Positions 35,257-44,705 of a stretch of DNA of 64,000 bases are shown one piece after another. The notes below the pieces were generated by a model. It saw nothing but the letters and a program-made list of their open reading frames with translations. It had not been told where the DNA came from and did not search any database. The position numbers and the translations under genes were made by a program. The first letter of the stretch is position 1, and each line of letters opens with the position of its first letter. The DNA is from Gallionella sp. (GTDB lineage: Bacteria > Pseudomonadota > Gammaproteobacteria > Burkholderiales > Gallionellaceae), in the NCBI GenBank assembly GCA_028707275.1, contig JAQTUP010000002.1, forward strand, positions 433,198 to 497,197. Reading direction: 5' to 3'.

Positions 35257-37101
35257 TTACACGGTCAAAAAACTGCGTATCGCAGCGGCCAGTCCGGCAG
35301 CGTCAAGGCCACACTCTGCCAGCATTTGCGCATGCTCTCCTTGCTCGATGAACAGATCCGGCAAGCCTAACTGCAACAAGGGAATCGCGACCCCCTCAGC
35401 CAGCAGGCATTCAGCAACGGCACTGCCCGCCCCGCCCTGCACGGTATTTTCTTCCACCGTCACCAGCAGTTCGTGCTCACAGGCCATACGCAGCACCAGC
35501 CCGGCATCCAGGGGTTTGACGAAACGCATATTCACGACCGTCGCGTCCAGCTCTTCGGCCGCCGCCATCGCCGGCGCCAGCATCGAGCCAAAGGCCAGAA
35601 TCGCCACGCGAACGCCGATCCGTCTGACCTGAGCCTGCCCGATAGGCAATGCCTGCATCGGACCGGACACGGCAACCCCCGAACCCGAGCCGCGCGGATA
35701 GCGTACTGCCGCAGGCGTATCCTGAGTGATGGCGGTGTACAACATCTGGCGACACTCATTTTCGTCGGAAGGAGTCATCACTATCATGTTCGGGATGCAG
35801 CGCAGGAAAGACAGATCAAAACTGCCCGCGTGAGTCGCGCCATCCGCGCCGACTAACCCTCCACGGTCAATCGCCAGCACCACCGGCAATTTCTGAATCG
35901 CGATGTCGTGGATGAGCTGATCGTATGCGCGTTGCAGGAAAGTCGAATAGATCGCGACCACAGGCTTGTATCCGTCACAGGCCATGCCTGCGGCGAAGGT
36001 CAGCGCATGCTGTTCGGCTATCCCCACATCGAAATAGCGCTCCGGATACTTTTGTGCGAATTCCGACATGCCAGACCCTTCGCACATCGCAGGCGTGATA
36101 CCGACCACCCTCGCATCCTGCGCTGCCATATCGCACAGCCATTGCCCGAATACCTGGGTGTAAGTGGGTTTTGCATCCGGTTTTTGCACGATACCGCTGG
36201 TACGATCGAACTTGCTCACGCCGTGATACAGCAGGCAGTCCTCTTCTGCCAGCGCATAACCCTTGCCCTTTTGCGTGACCACATGCAAAAATTGCGGGCC
36301 TTCGAGTGCGCGTACATTGCTCAGAGTATCGAGCAATGCGTTCAGGTCGTGCCCGTCTATCGGGCCTATGTAGTTAAAACCGAATTCCTCGAACATGGTG
36401 CCGGGAATGACCATGCCTTTGACATGTTCCTCTGCGCGCTTGGCGAACTCCAGCACCGGCGGCATGCCCTTTAACACCTTTTCGCTGCCGCGCCGCATGG
36501 CCGCATAAAAACGCCCCGACATCAGCTTGGCCAGGTAGTTGTTCAGCGCACCGACAGGGCGCGAGATCGACATATCGTTGTCGTTTAAAATCACCAGCAG
36601 GTTGGCATTCATCGCGCCGGCATTGTTCAGCGCCTCGAAAGCCATGCCGCCCGTCATCGCGCCATCGCCTATGATCGCCACGGCACGCCGGGGTGAGCCG
36701 GACAATTGTGCGGCCACAGCCATACCCAAAGCTGCCGAAATCGAAGTGCTCGAATGACCCGTACCGAAGGTGTCATAAGGGCTCTCCTCCCGCTTGGGAA
36801 ATCCTGCGATGCCATCCTTCATGCGCAGGCGGCTCATCCCCTCGCGTCGTCCGGTCAGTATCTTGTGTACATAGGTCTGGTGACCCACATCCCAGACCAG
36901 ACGATCGTCCGGCGTGTTATAAATGGTGTGCAGCGCAATGGTCAATTCGACCGTGCCCAGATTGGAGGACAAATGCCCGCCGGTACGGCTGACCGACTCG
37001 ACCAGGAATTCACGCAATTCACGGGCAAGTTGCGGCAGCTTATCGCGTTTGAGGGCGCGTAAATCTTCAGGCGTATTGATCGAATTGAGTAATGAATCCA
37101 T
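35257..37101 (-). CDS. dxs: 1-deoxy-D-xylulose-5-phosphate synthase
   Basis: A protein of 614 residues with the thiamine diphosphate motif [18 protein letters not shown] (about 150-167), [16 protein letters not shown] near 70, and the transketolase-like [15 protein letters not shown] near 410. It condenses pyruvate with glyceraldehyde 3-phosphate, the first and often limiting step of the MEP isoprenoid pathway. The start overlaps the ispA stop by one base (TGATG). With ispA and xseB it forms the usual betaproteobacterial operon xseB-ispA-dxs. Confidence 0.97.
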   Translation of the reverse strand: MDSLLNSINTPEDLRALKRDKLPQLARELREFLVESVSRTGGHLSSNLGTVELTIALHTIYNTPDDRLVWDVGHQTYVHKILTGRREGMSRLRMKDGIAGFPKREESPYDTFGTGHSSTSISAALGMAVAAQLSGSPRRAVAIIGDGAMTGGMAFEALNNAGAMNANLLVILNDNDMSISRPVGALNNYLAKLMSGRFYAAMRRGSEKVLKGMPPVLEFAKRAEEHVKGMVIPGTMFEEFGFNYIGPIDGHDLNALLDTLSNVRALEGPQFLHVVTQKGKGYALAEEDCLLYHGVSKFDRTSGIVQKPDAKPTYTQVFGQWLCDMAAQDARVVGITPAMCEGSGMSEFAQKYPERYFDVGIAEQHALTFAAGMACDGYKPVVAIYSTFLQRAYDQLIHDIAIQKLPVVLAIDRGGLVGADGATHAGSFDLSFLRCIPNMIVMTPSDENECRQMLYTAITQDTPAAVRYPRGSGSGVAVSGPMQALPIGQAQVRRIGVRVAILAFGSMLAPAMAAAEELDATVVNMRFVKPLDAGLVLRMACEHELLVTVEENTVQGGAGSAVAECLLAEGVAIPLLQLGLPDLFIEQGEHAQMLAECGLDAAGLAAAIRSFLTV

Positions 37102-37994
37102 CAGAACTTTCTTAATACAATGAAGTCAGCCAACTCGCGCAGACGCCGGGCGGCATCGCCAAATTCAACCAGGGTGGCGATAGCCTCCTCGTGCAGATTC
37201 TGCGCCATCTCACGCGCGGCTGACACACCCAACAGAGTGACATAAGTCGGCTTGTTGTTATCGGCATCCTTGCCGGCGGTCTTGCCGAGCGTCGCGGTAT
37301 CAGCCTCAAAATCGAGCACATCGTCCACCACCTGAAAGGCCAGCCCTACGCATTTGCCGAAATGATCCAGCCGTGCCAACTGTTTGTCCGTGACAGTTCC
37401 GCACTGCGCGCCCAGCAATACGGCGGCCCGTATCAGGGCGCCTGTCTTGTGGATATGCATCAGTTCGAGTTCGGGCAGGCTCAATTGTTTGCCCACGCTC
37501 TCAAGATCTATCGCCTGGCCACCTGCCATGCCGCGCGAACCGGAAGCGGCGGCCAGGAGCTTTATCATCTCCAGCTGTCGCATGGGATCATCGCAAAGTC
37601 GCCGTTCGGCTAATAACTGGAAGGCCAGCGTTTGCAGCGCGTCTCCGACCAGCAAGGCGGTGGCCTCATCATATTGCACATGGCAGGTAGGCTTGCCCCG
37701 GCGCAGCACATCATCGTCCATGCAAGGCATGTCGTCGTGAACCAGGGAATAGGCGTGGATCAGCTCGACGGTCGCTGCCGCGATATTCACACGGGATTCA
37801 TCGGCACAGGCAAGTTCCCCCGCTGCAAAGGCAAGCAGGGGACGCACGCGTTTGCCGCCATCTAACACCGCGTAGCGCATCGCCTGGTGCAGGCGCTGCG
37901 GCGCTATCTCGGGCGGTGGCAACAGGCCGCGCAATTCTTCTTCGAACCGGCACTGATGCTGGGCCATCCATCCTGCAAAATCAGTATGCTTCAT
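37101..37994 (-). CDS. ispA: (2E,6E)-farnesyl diphosphate synthase
   Basis: A protein of 297 residues of the trans-prenyltransferase family. The first aspartate-rich motif is [20 protein letters not shown] (near residue 85) and the second is DDVLDFEAD (near residue 225). Short-chain type by the residues before the first motif (SLVHDDMP). It makes geranyl and farnesyl diphosphate for undecaprenyl-phosphate, quinone and haem O synthesis. It lies between xseB (ATGA overlap) and dxs. Confidence 0.95.
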   Translation of the reverse strand: MKHTDFAGWMAQHQCRFEEELRGLLPPPEIAPQRLHQAMRYAVLDGGKRVRPLLAFAAGELACADESRVNIAAATVELIHAYSLVHDDMPCMDDDVLRRGKPTCHVQYDEATALLVGDALQTLAFQLLAERRLCDDPMRQLEMIKLLAAASGSRGMAGGQAIDLESVGKQLSLPELELMHIHKTGALIRAAVLLGAQCGTVTDKQLARLDHFGKCVGLAFQVVDDVLDFEADTATLGKTAGKDADNNKPTYVTLLGVSAAREMAQNLHEEAIATLVEFGDAARRLRELADFIVLRKF

Positions 37995-38254
37995 ATTGCC
38001 TCACTCACCGGGAGTTCTTTGAGTACACCTTCTTCGAGCACGCGCACCTGCTGCTGCGCGTCATCCAGACGCGAACGACAAAATGCCAGCAACTCGGCGC
38101 CGCGTTTATAGGCAGCCAGCGAATCTTCCAGCGACAGGCGCCCCGCTTCCATGTCTGCGACGATTTGCTCTAGCTCGGCCATGGCCGACTCATAGCCCGG
38201 GGATTTCTGAGATTTTCCGGTCATTTCAGTCTTCTGCGTAGGAAAGAGTGCCAT
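37991..38254 (-). CDS. xseB: Exodeoxyribonuclease VII small subunit
   Basis: A small helical protein with YESAMAELEQIVADMEAGRLSLEDSLAAYKRGAELLAFCRSRLDDAQQQV, the whole XseB signature. It partners XseA to form exonuclease VII, which degrades single-stranded DNA. The start could be at 38254 (MALFPTQ) or 38224 (MTGKSQKSPGYES); the latter gives the 78 residues usual for the family. The stop overlaps ispA by four bases. Confidence 0.93.
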   Translation of the reverse strand: MALFPTQKTEMTGKSQKSPGYESAMAELEQIVADMEAGRLSLEDSLAAYKRGAELLAFCRSRLDDAQQQVRVLEEGVLKELPVSEAI

Positions 38255-38363
38255 TTTACCCAACGCACCCGCTCTGAGCCAATTTTTGTTGCCCTCCCCC
38301 CCGATTTAGAGGAAAATCGCCCCCCTTCCCGTCACAAACGTATTAACTATTTGCAAGGATAAT

Positions 38364-39467
38364 GTGGACTTGTCCAATATCGTTACCATAAATCACCGCA
38401 CCCCGGCTCAGGTACAGCCTCCCCTTGCCTGGTACTTCGAACCCGGGATACTGGAACTGGAACAACGGGTCTTGTTCGAACACGGCCCCAATTATGTCGG
38501 GCACGAGCTGATGGTACCCAACCTGGGCGACTATCAGGTGCTGCGCGACGAGGCGCAAATGTTGGTGCGCAACCCCAACGGCGTCGAGCTGTTGTCCAAT
38601 ATTTGCCGCCATCGCCAGGCGACCATGCTGCAAGGTCGCGGCAATGCGCAGCACATCGTCTGCCCCTTGCATCGCTGGACCTACAAGACCGATGGAGAGC
38701 TGCTGGGCGCGCCGCATTTTCCCGAGAATCCCTGCCTGCATCTGAACAAGTCGCCATTACAGAACTGGAATGGCATGCTGTTTTCAGGCAGCCGCGACAT
38801 TGCGAAGGATCTGGCAAAAGTCGGCGTAATGCAGGACCTGGATTTTTCAGGTTATATGCTCGATCGCGTACAAGTTGACGAATATGCCTTCAACTGGAAA
38901 ACCTTCATCGAAGTGTATCTCGAAGACTACCACGTCGTGCCTTTCCATCCGGGCCTGGGCAATTTTGTGGACTGCGACGACCTTAAATGGGAGTTTGGCG
39001 AGCAATACAGCGTGCAGACGGTAGGCATCAAAAATGCGCTCAAACGCGTGGGCAGCGCAGCCTATGGTGACTGGCAGGAACAGGTACTGCGCTATCACGG
39101 CGGAAAACTGCCGAAATACGGCGCCATCTGGCTGACTTACTATCCGAACATCATGGTCGAGTGGTATCCGGGCACGCTGGTGATCAGCACGCTGGTACCG
39201 CGCGGCGCCGAGGCCTGCACCAACATCGTCGAATTCTATTACCTGGAAGACATCGTCCTGTTCGAACGCGAATACGTCGAAGCCGAGCAGCGCGCTTATA
39301 ATGAGACCGCCGTCGAGGACGACATCATCTGTCTGCGCATGAATCAGGGACGCCGCTCGCTCTATCAGCGCGGCATAGAGGAACACGGCCCGTACCAGTC
39401 ACCCACCGAGGATGGCATGCTGCACTTCCACGAGTATCTGCGCCGACACCTGGCGCCTCACTTTTGA
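38364..39467 (+). CDS. Rieske [2Fe-2S] ring-hydroxylating oxygenase, alpha subunit type
   Basis: A protein of 367 residues. The Rieske motifs are CRHRQATML and CPLHRW near residues 73-95. The mononuclear iron site appears in EDYHVVPFHPG (two His) with an acidic residue in EDDIICLRMNQG. Members hydroxylate or demethylate aromatic or quaternary-ammonium compounds with a separate reductase; no reductase gene is seen here, and the substrate is unknown. The GTG start has an AGGAT ribosome site five bases upstream. The stop TGA is inside the following perfect 20-base hairpin. Confidence 0.85.
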   Translation: MDLSNIVTINHRTPAQVQPPLAWYFEPGILELEQRVLFEHGPNYVGHELMVPNLGDYQVLRDEAQMLVRNPNGVELLSNICRHRQATMLQGRGNAQHIVCPLHRWTYKTDGELLGAPHFPENPCLHLNKSPLQNWNGMLFSGSRDIAKDLAKVGVMQDLDFSGYMLDRVQVDEYAFNWKTFIEVYLEDYHVVPFHPGLGNFVDCDDLKWEFGEQYSVQTVGIKNALKRVGSAAYGDWQEQVLRYHGGKLPKYGAIWLTYYPNIMVEWYPGTLVISTLVPRGAEACTNIVEFYYLEDIVLFEREYVEAEQRAYNETAVEDDIICLRMNQGRRSLYQRGIEEHGPYQSPTEDGMLHFHEYLRRHLAPHF

Positions 39468-39505
39468 GCATCACCCCGCCCTGACGGGCGGGGTGATGCT
39501 CAAAA
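39462..39505. terminator. Perfect 20-base hairpin, probably a bidirectional terminator
   Basis: TTTTGAGCATCACCCCGCCC at 39462-39481 is exactly complementary to 39486-39505 with loop TGAC. The stop codon of the Rieske gene (39465-39467) lies in the 5' arm. The T4 and A4 ends suit termination in both directions. Confidence 0.85.
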
Positions 39506-39614
39506 GATACACTCCACACCGATGTCAGGACAACTGCCCGGCAACAGGTTCGCAACGGCGCCGGTGTGCTAAGCTTAGCGCCTATACGCAACCAATACAG
39601 TCAGAGGTCAAAAA

Positions 39615-39962
39615 ATGATTACCATCGAACAAACCGACAACCTCGTTAACGCCGCCGTGCTGGGCGAATTCACCCTCGCCGATTTCAAGGAATTCGAGGA
39701 GCAGTCCTTGTACAAACTCAGTTCGGAAGGCACGCTCAACCTTTTGTTCGATCTGCGCGCCATGATAGGCTACACGGTCGACGTTGCCTGGGAAGAAATC
39801 AAATTCTTCAGCCGCGAACACAACCACGACTTCAGCAAGATTGCCGTCGTCACCGACAACCAGTGGATCACCTGGCAGACCCTGCTCTCGCGCCTGTTCG
39901 TCGATGCCGAAATCTGCGTGTTCACCGATTATGATGAAGCAAAAGAATGGGTACAGGCATAG
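39615..39962 (+). CDS. SpoIIAA-like (STAS-related) protein
   Basis: A protein of 115 residues with the alternating strand-helix pattern of the SpoIIAA-like / DUF3478 group (GEFTLADFKEFEEQ, LNLLFDLRAMIGYTVDVAWEEIKFFSREH). No serine phosphorylation motif as in true SpoIIAA is obvious. Family members are soluble and their role is unclear. The gene has a purine-rich site (AGAGGTCAAAAA) before the ATG. It is a single gene between two hairpins. Confidence 0.75.
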   Translation: MITIEQTDNLVNAAVLGEFTLADFKEFEEQSLYKLSSEGTLNLLFDLRAMIGYTVDVAWEEIKFFSREHNHDFSKIAVVTDNQWITWQTLLSRLFVDAEICVFTDYDEAKEWVQA

Positions 39963-40004
39963 AGGTTTACGGTTTACGGAGAGCGAAGCGAGGAGTAGCG
40001 GGTT

Positions 40005-40039
40005 CAGGCCTGCCGTTTCGCGCTGACGGCGGGCCTGAC
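40005..40039. terminator. Hairpin between convergent genes
   Basis: TCAGGCCTGCCGT (40005-40017) pairs with 40027-40039 with one mismatch, loop TTCGCGCTG. There is no clear T-run, so rho-independent action is less sure. It separates the SpoIIAA-like gene from creD. Confidence 0.55.
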
Positions 40040-40046
40040 ACAGACG

Positions 40047-41360
40047 CTACTCCGACTGGTTAAGCTGATACCAGTCCATGCGACGGGTCAGCAGCATCAC
40101 GGAGGCCAGCGCGGTGAACATCAGCAGCGTGCCCATCAGCAGCGCATTGTCTTCCGATTGCAACACGCCATACAGCACGGCATAGAGCAGCGCGATGCCG
40201 CCCGCGAAGGCCTGCGCCGACCTTCTGTTCCTGAGCATCCCCGTCAAATAGGTGCCTATCAGTATGACGCAGGCAGCCCCCGAACCGATGTAGGAAACCA
40301 GGAACGACAGGTGTTCGGACAAACTGATGAGGAGCAGAAAGAACATCGCCATCGCAAGACCCACCAGCATGTATTGAAGAGGATGAATACGCAAGCCTGC
40401 CAGCACTTCAAACATGAAAAATGCGGTGAACACCAGCACGACAAACATCACACCGTATTTCACGGCGCGCTCGGACAGGGAATAAACATTGACCGGATCG
40501 ATAAAATCCACGGAGAAAGTTTCCGGAGCCGCCTGTTGCCCTGCCTCGACGTGCGCCGCGCGATTGCGCGCCAGATTGCTGACCTGCCAGTGCGCAGTGA
40601 AACCCTTCTGGTCAACGCTGCGGGTACGGGGCAAAAAGCTGCCGCCGAAGGACGGATGCGGCCAGGAGGATTTGAGCGTCATTTCGGTGTTATTGCCCGA
40701 AGGCGCGACAGCCAGCGTTGTCATACCCTGTAACTCCAGCGGAAAATCGAAACGAAACGCATGTGATTGCGACACATCCATATCGTCCAACTTTACATGC
40801 ATGCCGTTGCCGGAAACAGCACCGCCCGGCGAAAATTCACGCTTTGTGCCGTTGAGCGTCAGTGCAGGTACGTTGCGTATGCCACGAGAATCACTCACAT
40901 TCATCACAAAATAGGCCGCCTCCGGAATAATATCGCCGACGGGCTTATTGATCCCGTAGCCCTCGGGCACCACGAAATCACCGCTGACCGTGCTGTGCAA
41001 ATTGAACAGCCGCGCCTGATAGATACCGCGACTCCTGACTTCGACATCGGCATTCCCGTCAATTTTCAGGTTGTGCGGCATCACGACGGCCTCAAGAGTA
41101 GCCGATTCTGAAAGAACAACTTTTTCATTGCCCGCCTCGTCGCGAGTGACCGATTTCTCGCGCAACTTGTATTTGAATAACAGATAAGGCCCGGTCAAGG
41201 TCTGCGGCCCGGACGAGCTTAACGCGATGTCCTGCTGCACCTTGTTCTGCAGCATCTGGCGTTCACTGATCTTGGATTCGATCATACCCAGCGGGATCAG
41301 CAAAAGCAGCGCCAGCAGGCAGATCATCAGGGTTTTGGAAAACAGGGGATTGCGTAACAT
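40047..41360 (-). CDS. creD: Inner membrane protein CreD
   Basis: A protein of 437 residues with an N-terminal helix (TLMICLLALLLLIPLGMIES), a large periplasmic domain (about 35-310) and five C-terminal helices (about 320-430) ending with an RRMDWY motif. This matches E. coli CreD (450). CreD is the most strongly induced member of the CreBC regulon and affects envelope integrity and beta-lactamase response. The start at 41360 (MLRNPLF) has GGAG seven bases upstream. A CreB-like site is found about 70 bases upstream. Unlike in E. coli, it is 3.3 kb from creBC. Confidence 0.9.
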   Translation of the reverse strand: MLRNPLFSKTLMICLLALLLLIPLGMIESKISERQMLQNKVQQDIALSSSGPQTLTGPYLLFKYKLREKSVTRDEAGNEKVVLSESATLEAVVMPHNLKIDGNADVEVRSRGIYQARLFNLHSTVSGDFVVPEGYGINKPVGDIIPEAAYFVMNVSDSRGIRNVPALTLNGTKREFSPGGAVSGNGMHVKLDDMDVSQSHAFRFDFPLELQGMTTLAVAPSGNNTEMTLKSSWPHPSFGGSFLPRTRSVDQKGFTAHWQVSNLARNRAAHVEAGQQAAPETFSVDFIDPVNVYSLSERAVKYGVMFVVLVFTAFFMFEVLAGLRIHPLQYMLVGLAMAMFFLLLISLSEHLSFLVSYIGSGAACVILIGTYLTGMLRNRRSAQAFAGGIALLYAVLYGVLQSEDNALLMGTLLMFTALASVMLLTRRMDWYQLNQSE

Positions 41361-41425
41361 GACAGGCTCCGGAGAATTAACGTAATACAGCATCCCACAA
41401 CCGTGTGAGGGGACGATGGGCTTGT

Positions 41426-41441
41426 GTGTGGCGAAAGTGAA
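41426..41441 (-). promoter_or_regulatory. Possible CreB binding site (cre-tag) upstream of creD
   Basis: On the minus strand TTCAC-N6-CACAC; the E. coli consensus is TTCAC-N6-TTCAC. The first half is exact and the second matches three of five, at the right spacing and 66-81 bases upstream of the creD start. Plausible but could be chance. Confidence 0.35.
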
Positions 41442-41634
41442 GTCCGATGGCGAGCGCATAAAAATCTGTCCGCCTGCCGGACACAGATTTTTTGCCCTAA
41501 ACCGGCAATATTTACTATTATGTGCGGCGTGTGTCGTCCAAGTCGGCATGACAGTCGGCACTGAACAGTTACCTTGACGATAGCATCGAAATTACAGCGA
41601 TCATTTCCATCAGGAAAAACTAAGGAGGCTACAA

Positions 41635-42297
41635 ATGGCTGAAACTATTGCGGCGCGTGTTGCACGTATCATTGCAGGCGGCACTCATGCCCTGATCGAC
41701 AAGGCAGAAAATCTTGCGCCCGATGCCATGATGGCGCAATCCATCCGTGAAATCGCCCAGGTCATCGACGAAGTCCGTTTCGATATGGGCAAGGCTGAAG
41801 CGGCCAAACACCTGGTCATGTCGCAAATAGCCAGACTTAACGCGGAACATGAAAAGCTGGCGGACCAGGCTTTGCTGGCCATCAGAGAAAATCGCGACGA
41901 TCTGGCCTGTGCCGCTATCGCTCGACAGTCCGATATTGAAGACTATCTGCCCGTTTTACATAAATCACTGGACGAGCAGTCCGCGCGCGCCGGCGAGTTT
42001 GAGCGTTATATTCTGGCCTTGCAGGCCAAGAGGCGTGAACTCGAACAAATGCTCAGTGACTATCAGACCGCCCAGGACGCCGCCGCGTCTTCACCTGCGA
42101 ACGGCACGAGGCAGATGCGCGCAGAAGATGCCGGAAACGCGTTTGCGCGGGTGCTGGCCAGACAGCCGGGCGGCGCGGGATTGAATACGGAAATATCGCA
42201 AGATGCAGTCAAACTGCGGGAACTGGCTGACATGCAACGCGCTAACCGTATCGCCGAACGACTGGCCGCGCTCAAACTGGGCGAGAGCCCGAAATAA
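41635..42297 (+). CDS. PspA/IM30 family protein
   Basis: A protein of 220 residues, almost all helical, starting MAETIAARVARIIAGG. It has the PspA/IM30 pattern IREIAQVIDEVRFDMGKAEAAKHL and long coiled coils to residue 150, with an extra C-terminal tail (170-220) including ELADMQRANRIAERLAALKLG. PspA-like proteins form oligomers that stabilise stressed membranes. It is followed at 30 and 18 base gaps by yqiJ- and yqiK-like genes, so the three likely form an envelope-stress operon, as in the E. coli yjfJ and yqiJK groups. Confidence 0.85.
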   Translation: MAETIAARVARIIAGGTHALIDKAENLAPDAMMAQSIREIAQVIDEVRFDMGKAEAAKHLVMSQIARLNAEHEKLADQALLAIRENRDDLACAAIARQSDIEDYLPVLHKSLDEQSARAGEFERYILALQAKRRELEQMLSDYQTAQDAAASSPANGTRQMRAEDAGNAFARVLARQPGGAGLNTEISQDAVKLRELADMQRANRIAERLAALKLGESPK

Positions 42298-42326
42298 CTC
42301 GCCACCACGATCGACGGAGGAGGAAT

Positions 42327-42941
42327 ATGGATTTTCTCGTTGCCGCGCAATTACTGCCATTTACTGCCGCCATTTTGATTGTATTAATCATCGGCCTCGT
42401 CGAAGGTGCTGCCGCTTATTCCGGTTTCGGCTTTTCGGAATGGCTGGACGCGGCGGGCGGAGCGGACGCCGATTCATGGCTGGGCTGGTTGCATGTCGGC
42501 AAAGCCCCCTTGCTGGTATTGCTGGTGATTCTCCTCACGGCATTTTCATTCATCGGACTGACGCTGAACGCCCTGGCACACGGCCTGTTCGGCCTGTATC
42601 TCGCGCCTTTATTATCCGTGCCGCTAGCCTTGATCGGCGCGATTCCTGTGGTACGCGTAACAGGTTCAGCCGTCGCCCGCCTCATCCCGAAAGACGAAAC
42701 TTCGGCGGTGTTGCTCGAAACACTGACAGGGCATGTAGCCGTTGTCATCAACGGCACGGCACGCGCCCAATATCCCGCCGAAGCCCGCGTGAAAAACGGG
42801 CAGGGTCAGACATTTTACGTGCGCGTCGAGCCCGAAGCCTGCGACGTTGAATTTAAATCGGGTGAGTCGGTTTTATTAGTCAAACAAATTTCCGGTGCGC
42901 GTTTTTTGGCCATCCATAATCCTCGCCCCGACATCTTGTAA
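42327..42941 (+). CDS. yqiJ: YqiJ-like membrane protein with OB-fold (NfeD-like)
   Basis: A protein of 204 residues with three or four helices (about 8-25, 50-72, 76-100 and 104-118) and a soluble OB-fold C-terminal domain (140-200: GHVAVVINGTARAQYPAEARVKNG). This layout is YqiJ, the NfeD-like partner of the flotillin YqiK. It is inferred to sit in the inner membrane and work with YqiK in membrane microdomains. It overlaps neither neighbour; a GGAGGAGG ribosome site precedes the start. Confidence 0.85.
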   Translation: MDFLVAAQLLPFTAAILIVLIIGLVEGAAAYSGFGFSEWLDAAGGADADSWLGWLHVGKAPLLVLLVILLTAFSFIGLTLNALAHGLFGLYLAPLLSVPLALIGAIPVVRVTGSAVARLIPKDETSAVLLETLTGHVAVVINGTARAQYPAEARVKNGQGQTFYVRVEPEACDVEFKSGESVLLVKQISGARFLAIHNPRPDIL

Positions 42942-42959
42942 CTCAAAAGGAGAAGCCGT

Positions 42960-44621
42960 ATGGAAGAATTAAAAGGGTTGGGAATCATGGTGGCCGCAGC
43001 GTTAATCGGCCTGTTCGCCATCGGGATGATTTTTGCCCGCCTGTATCGCCGCTCATCCAAGGAGCTGGCTTTCGTGCGCACCGGTCTTGGCGGGCAGAAG
43101 GTCGTGATGGACGGCGGCGCCATTGTGCTGCCCATTTTCCACGAATGCGTGAACATCAACATGAACACGCTCAAACTGGAAGTCTCGCGCTCGGGTGCGG
43201 ACAGCCTGATTACGCTCGACCGCCTGCGGGTGGATGCCGTCGCGGCCTTCTTCGTGCGCGTGAGCCCCTGTACGGAAGGGGTGGCCAATGCCGCACAAAC
43301 CCTGGGGCAGCGCACCATGCATCCGGACTCGCTCAAGGATTTGGTGGAAGACAAGTTTGTCGACGCGCTGCGTGCGGCGGCGGTGTCCATGAGCATGCAC
43401 CAGCTGCTGGATAAGCGCGGCGACTTTATTCAGGCCGTACAAAACGCGGTGTCCGAAGACTTGCTGAAGAACGGCCTGGAACTGGAGTCGGTGAGTCTCA
43501 CGCGACTCGATCAGACACCGATCAAGTTCTTCGATGCGCAAAATGCCTTCGATGCCGAAGGCCTGACCAAGCTCACGCAGCAGACTCAGCAGCGCGCCCG
43601 CGAACGCAATGAAATCGAGCAAGACACGTCGGTGGCGATCGCCAAGAAAAATTATGAGGCATCACAGCTCAAGCTGAACATCGAGAAGGACCAGACCTTT
43701 GCCACCTTGCACCAGCAGCAGGAAGTCGCCACGCGCAACGTACAGCAAAAGGCCGAAATTGCCACGATCACCGCCCAGCGCGACCGCGAGGCGCAGCAAG
43801 CCAGAATCGATGCCGAACGTCTGGTACAAGAAGCCGATGTCGAGAAAAATCGCGCCATCCGCCAGCGCCAGATCGAAGCGGACCGCGATGTGCAAGTGGC
43901 CAAGACAGAACAGGAAAAGCGAACCACGCTGGCCGATCAGGATAAACTGATTTCTATCGCGGAAAGGTCGAAGGCGCTATCCGAAGCCGAGACACAGGCC
44001 AATGAAGCGCGCGCGCTCGCCGCCCGGGCCGAAGAACAGGTCAAGACGGCACGCGATGTGGCGATCGCCGAACGCGACAAACAAATTGCCCTCGTGGCGG
44101 CCGAACAGGAAGCGCAGCAACAAGCCATCGGCGTACGCGTGTCTGCCGAGGCCGAAAAAGATGCCGCACAAGATCTGGCCGAAGCCGTCAAGATCAAGGC
44201 CGCAGCGCAGCAAGTGCAATACCAGGTGGAGGCTAACGGTATCGAAATGCGCAACGCCGCGCTCAACACGCTGGCCGACGGGCAGATCAGCATGCAGGTA
44301 AAGATGAAGCTGTTTGAGGCGCTTCCCGGAATTATCGAAGCCTCGGTCAAACCGATGGAGAACATCGACAGTATCAAGATCATGCAGGTCGACGGACTCA
44401 ACCGTAACGCAGCGGATGCGGGCGGCAGCACGTCATCCGGAGGAAATCTGGCCGAACAAGCCGTCTCCGCCGCGCTGACCTACCGCGCCCAACAACCGAT
44501 ACTGGACGCCATACTCAATGAAATCGGCATCAAGGGCGGCGACTTGAACGGACTCATTCAGCCTGTCACTCGCGAGTTTCACAAGGAGGCGACCAGCCCG
44601 CCCCCCGAACCATCGGCCTGA
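42960..44621 (+). CDS. yqiK: Flotillin family protein YqiK
   Basis: A protein of 553 residues: a single N-terminal helix (GIMVAAALIGLFAIGMIFA), an SPFH/prohibitin domain (about 40-190), a long Ala-Glu-rich coiled coil (about 200-420) and a C-terminal flotillin domain (DGQISMQVKMKLFEALPGIIEASVKPMENIDSI). Flotillins organise membrane domains and protein complexes. It follows yqiJ by 18 bases. Together with the PspA-like gene it suggests a membrane-fluidity or envelope-stress function. An extragenic repeat follows 12 bases after the stop. Confidence 0.9.
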   Translation: MEELKGLGIMVAAALIGLFAIGMIFARLYRRSSKELAFVRTGLGGQKVVMDGGAIVLPIFHECVNINMNTLKLEVSRSGADSLITLDRLRVDAVAAFFVRVSPCTEGVANAAQTLGQRTMHPDSLKDLVEDKFVDALRAAAVSMSMHQLLDKRGDFIQAVQNAVSEDLLKNGLELESVSLTRLDQTPIKFFDAQNAFDAEGLTKLTQQTQQRARERNEIEQDTSVAIAKKNYEASQLKLNIEKDQTFATLHQQQEVATRNVQQKAEIATITAQRDREAQQARIDAERLVQEADVEKNRAIRQRQIEADRDVQVAKTEQEKRTTLADQDKLISIAERSKALSEAETQANEARALAARAEEQVKTARDVAIAERDKQIALVAAEQEAQQQAIGVRVSAEAEKDAAQDLAEAVKIKAAAQQVQYQVEANGIEMRNAALNTLADGQISMQVKMKLFEALPGIIEASVKPMENIDSIKIMQVDGLNRNAADAGGSTSSGGNLAEQAVSAALTYRAQQPILDAILNEIGIKGGDLNGLIQPVTREFHKEATSPPPEPSA

Positions 44622-44633
44622 AGCAAATATTGA

Positions 44634-44694
44634 CGGGCTGCCCCCGGCGAAGTTGATTAGTATGCACAACTGATGTCACTGCGTAACATCAGTT
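44634..44694. repeat. 60-base double-hairpin repeat, copy 3
   Basis: CGGGCTGCCCCCGG then CGAAGTTGATT, ending in AACTGATGT (44668-44676) pairing with ACATCAGTT (44686-44694). It lies between the convergent yqiK and creC genes and could terminate both. Confidence 0.85.
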
Positions 44695-44705
44695 ATGTAA
44701 AAATA

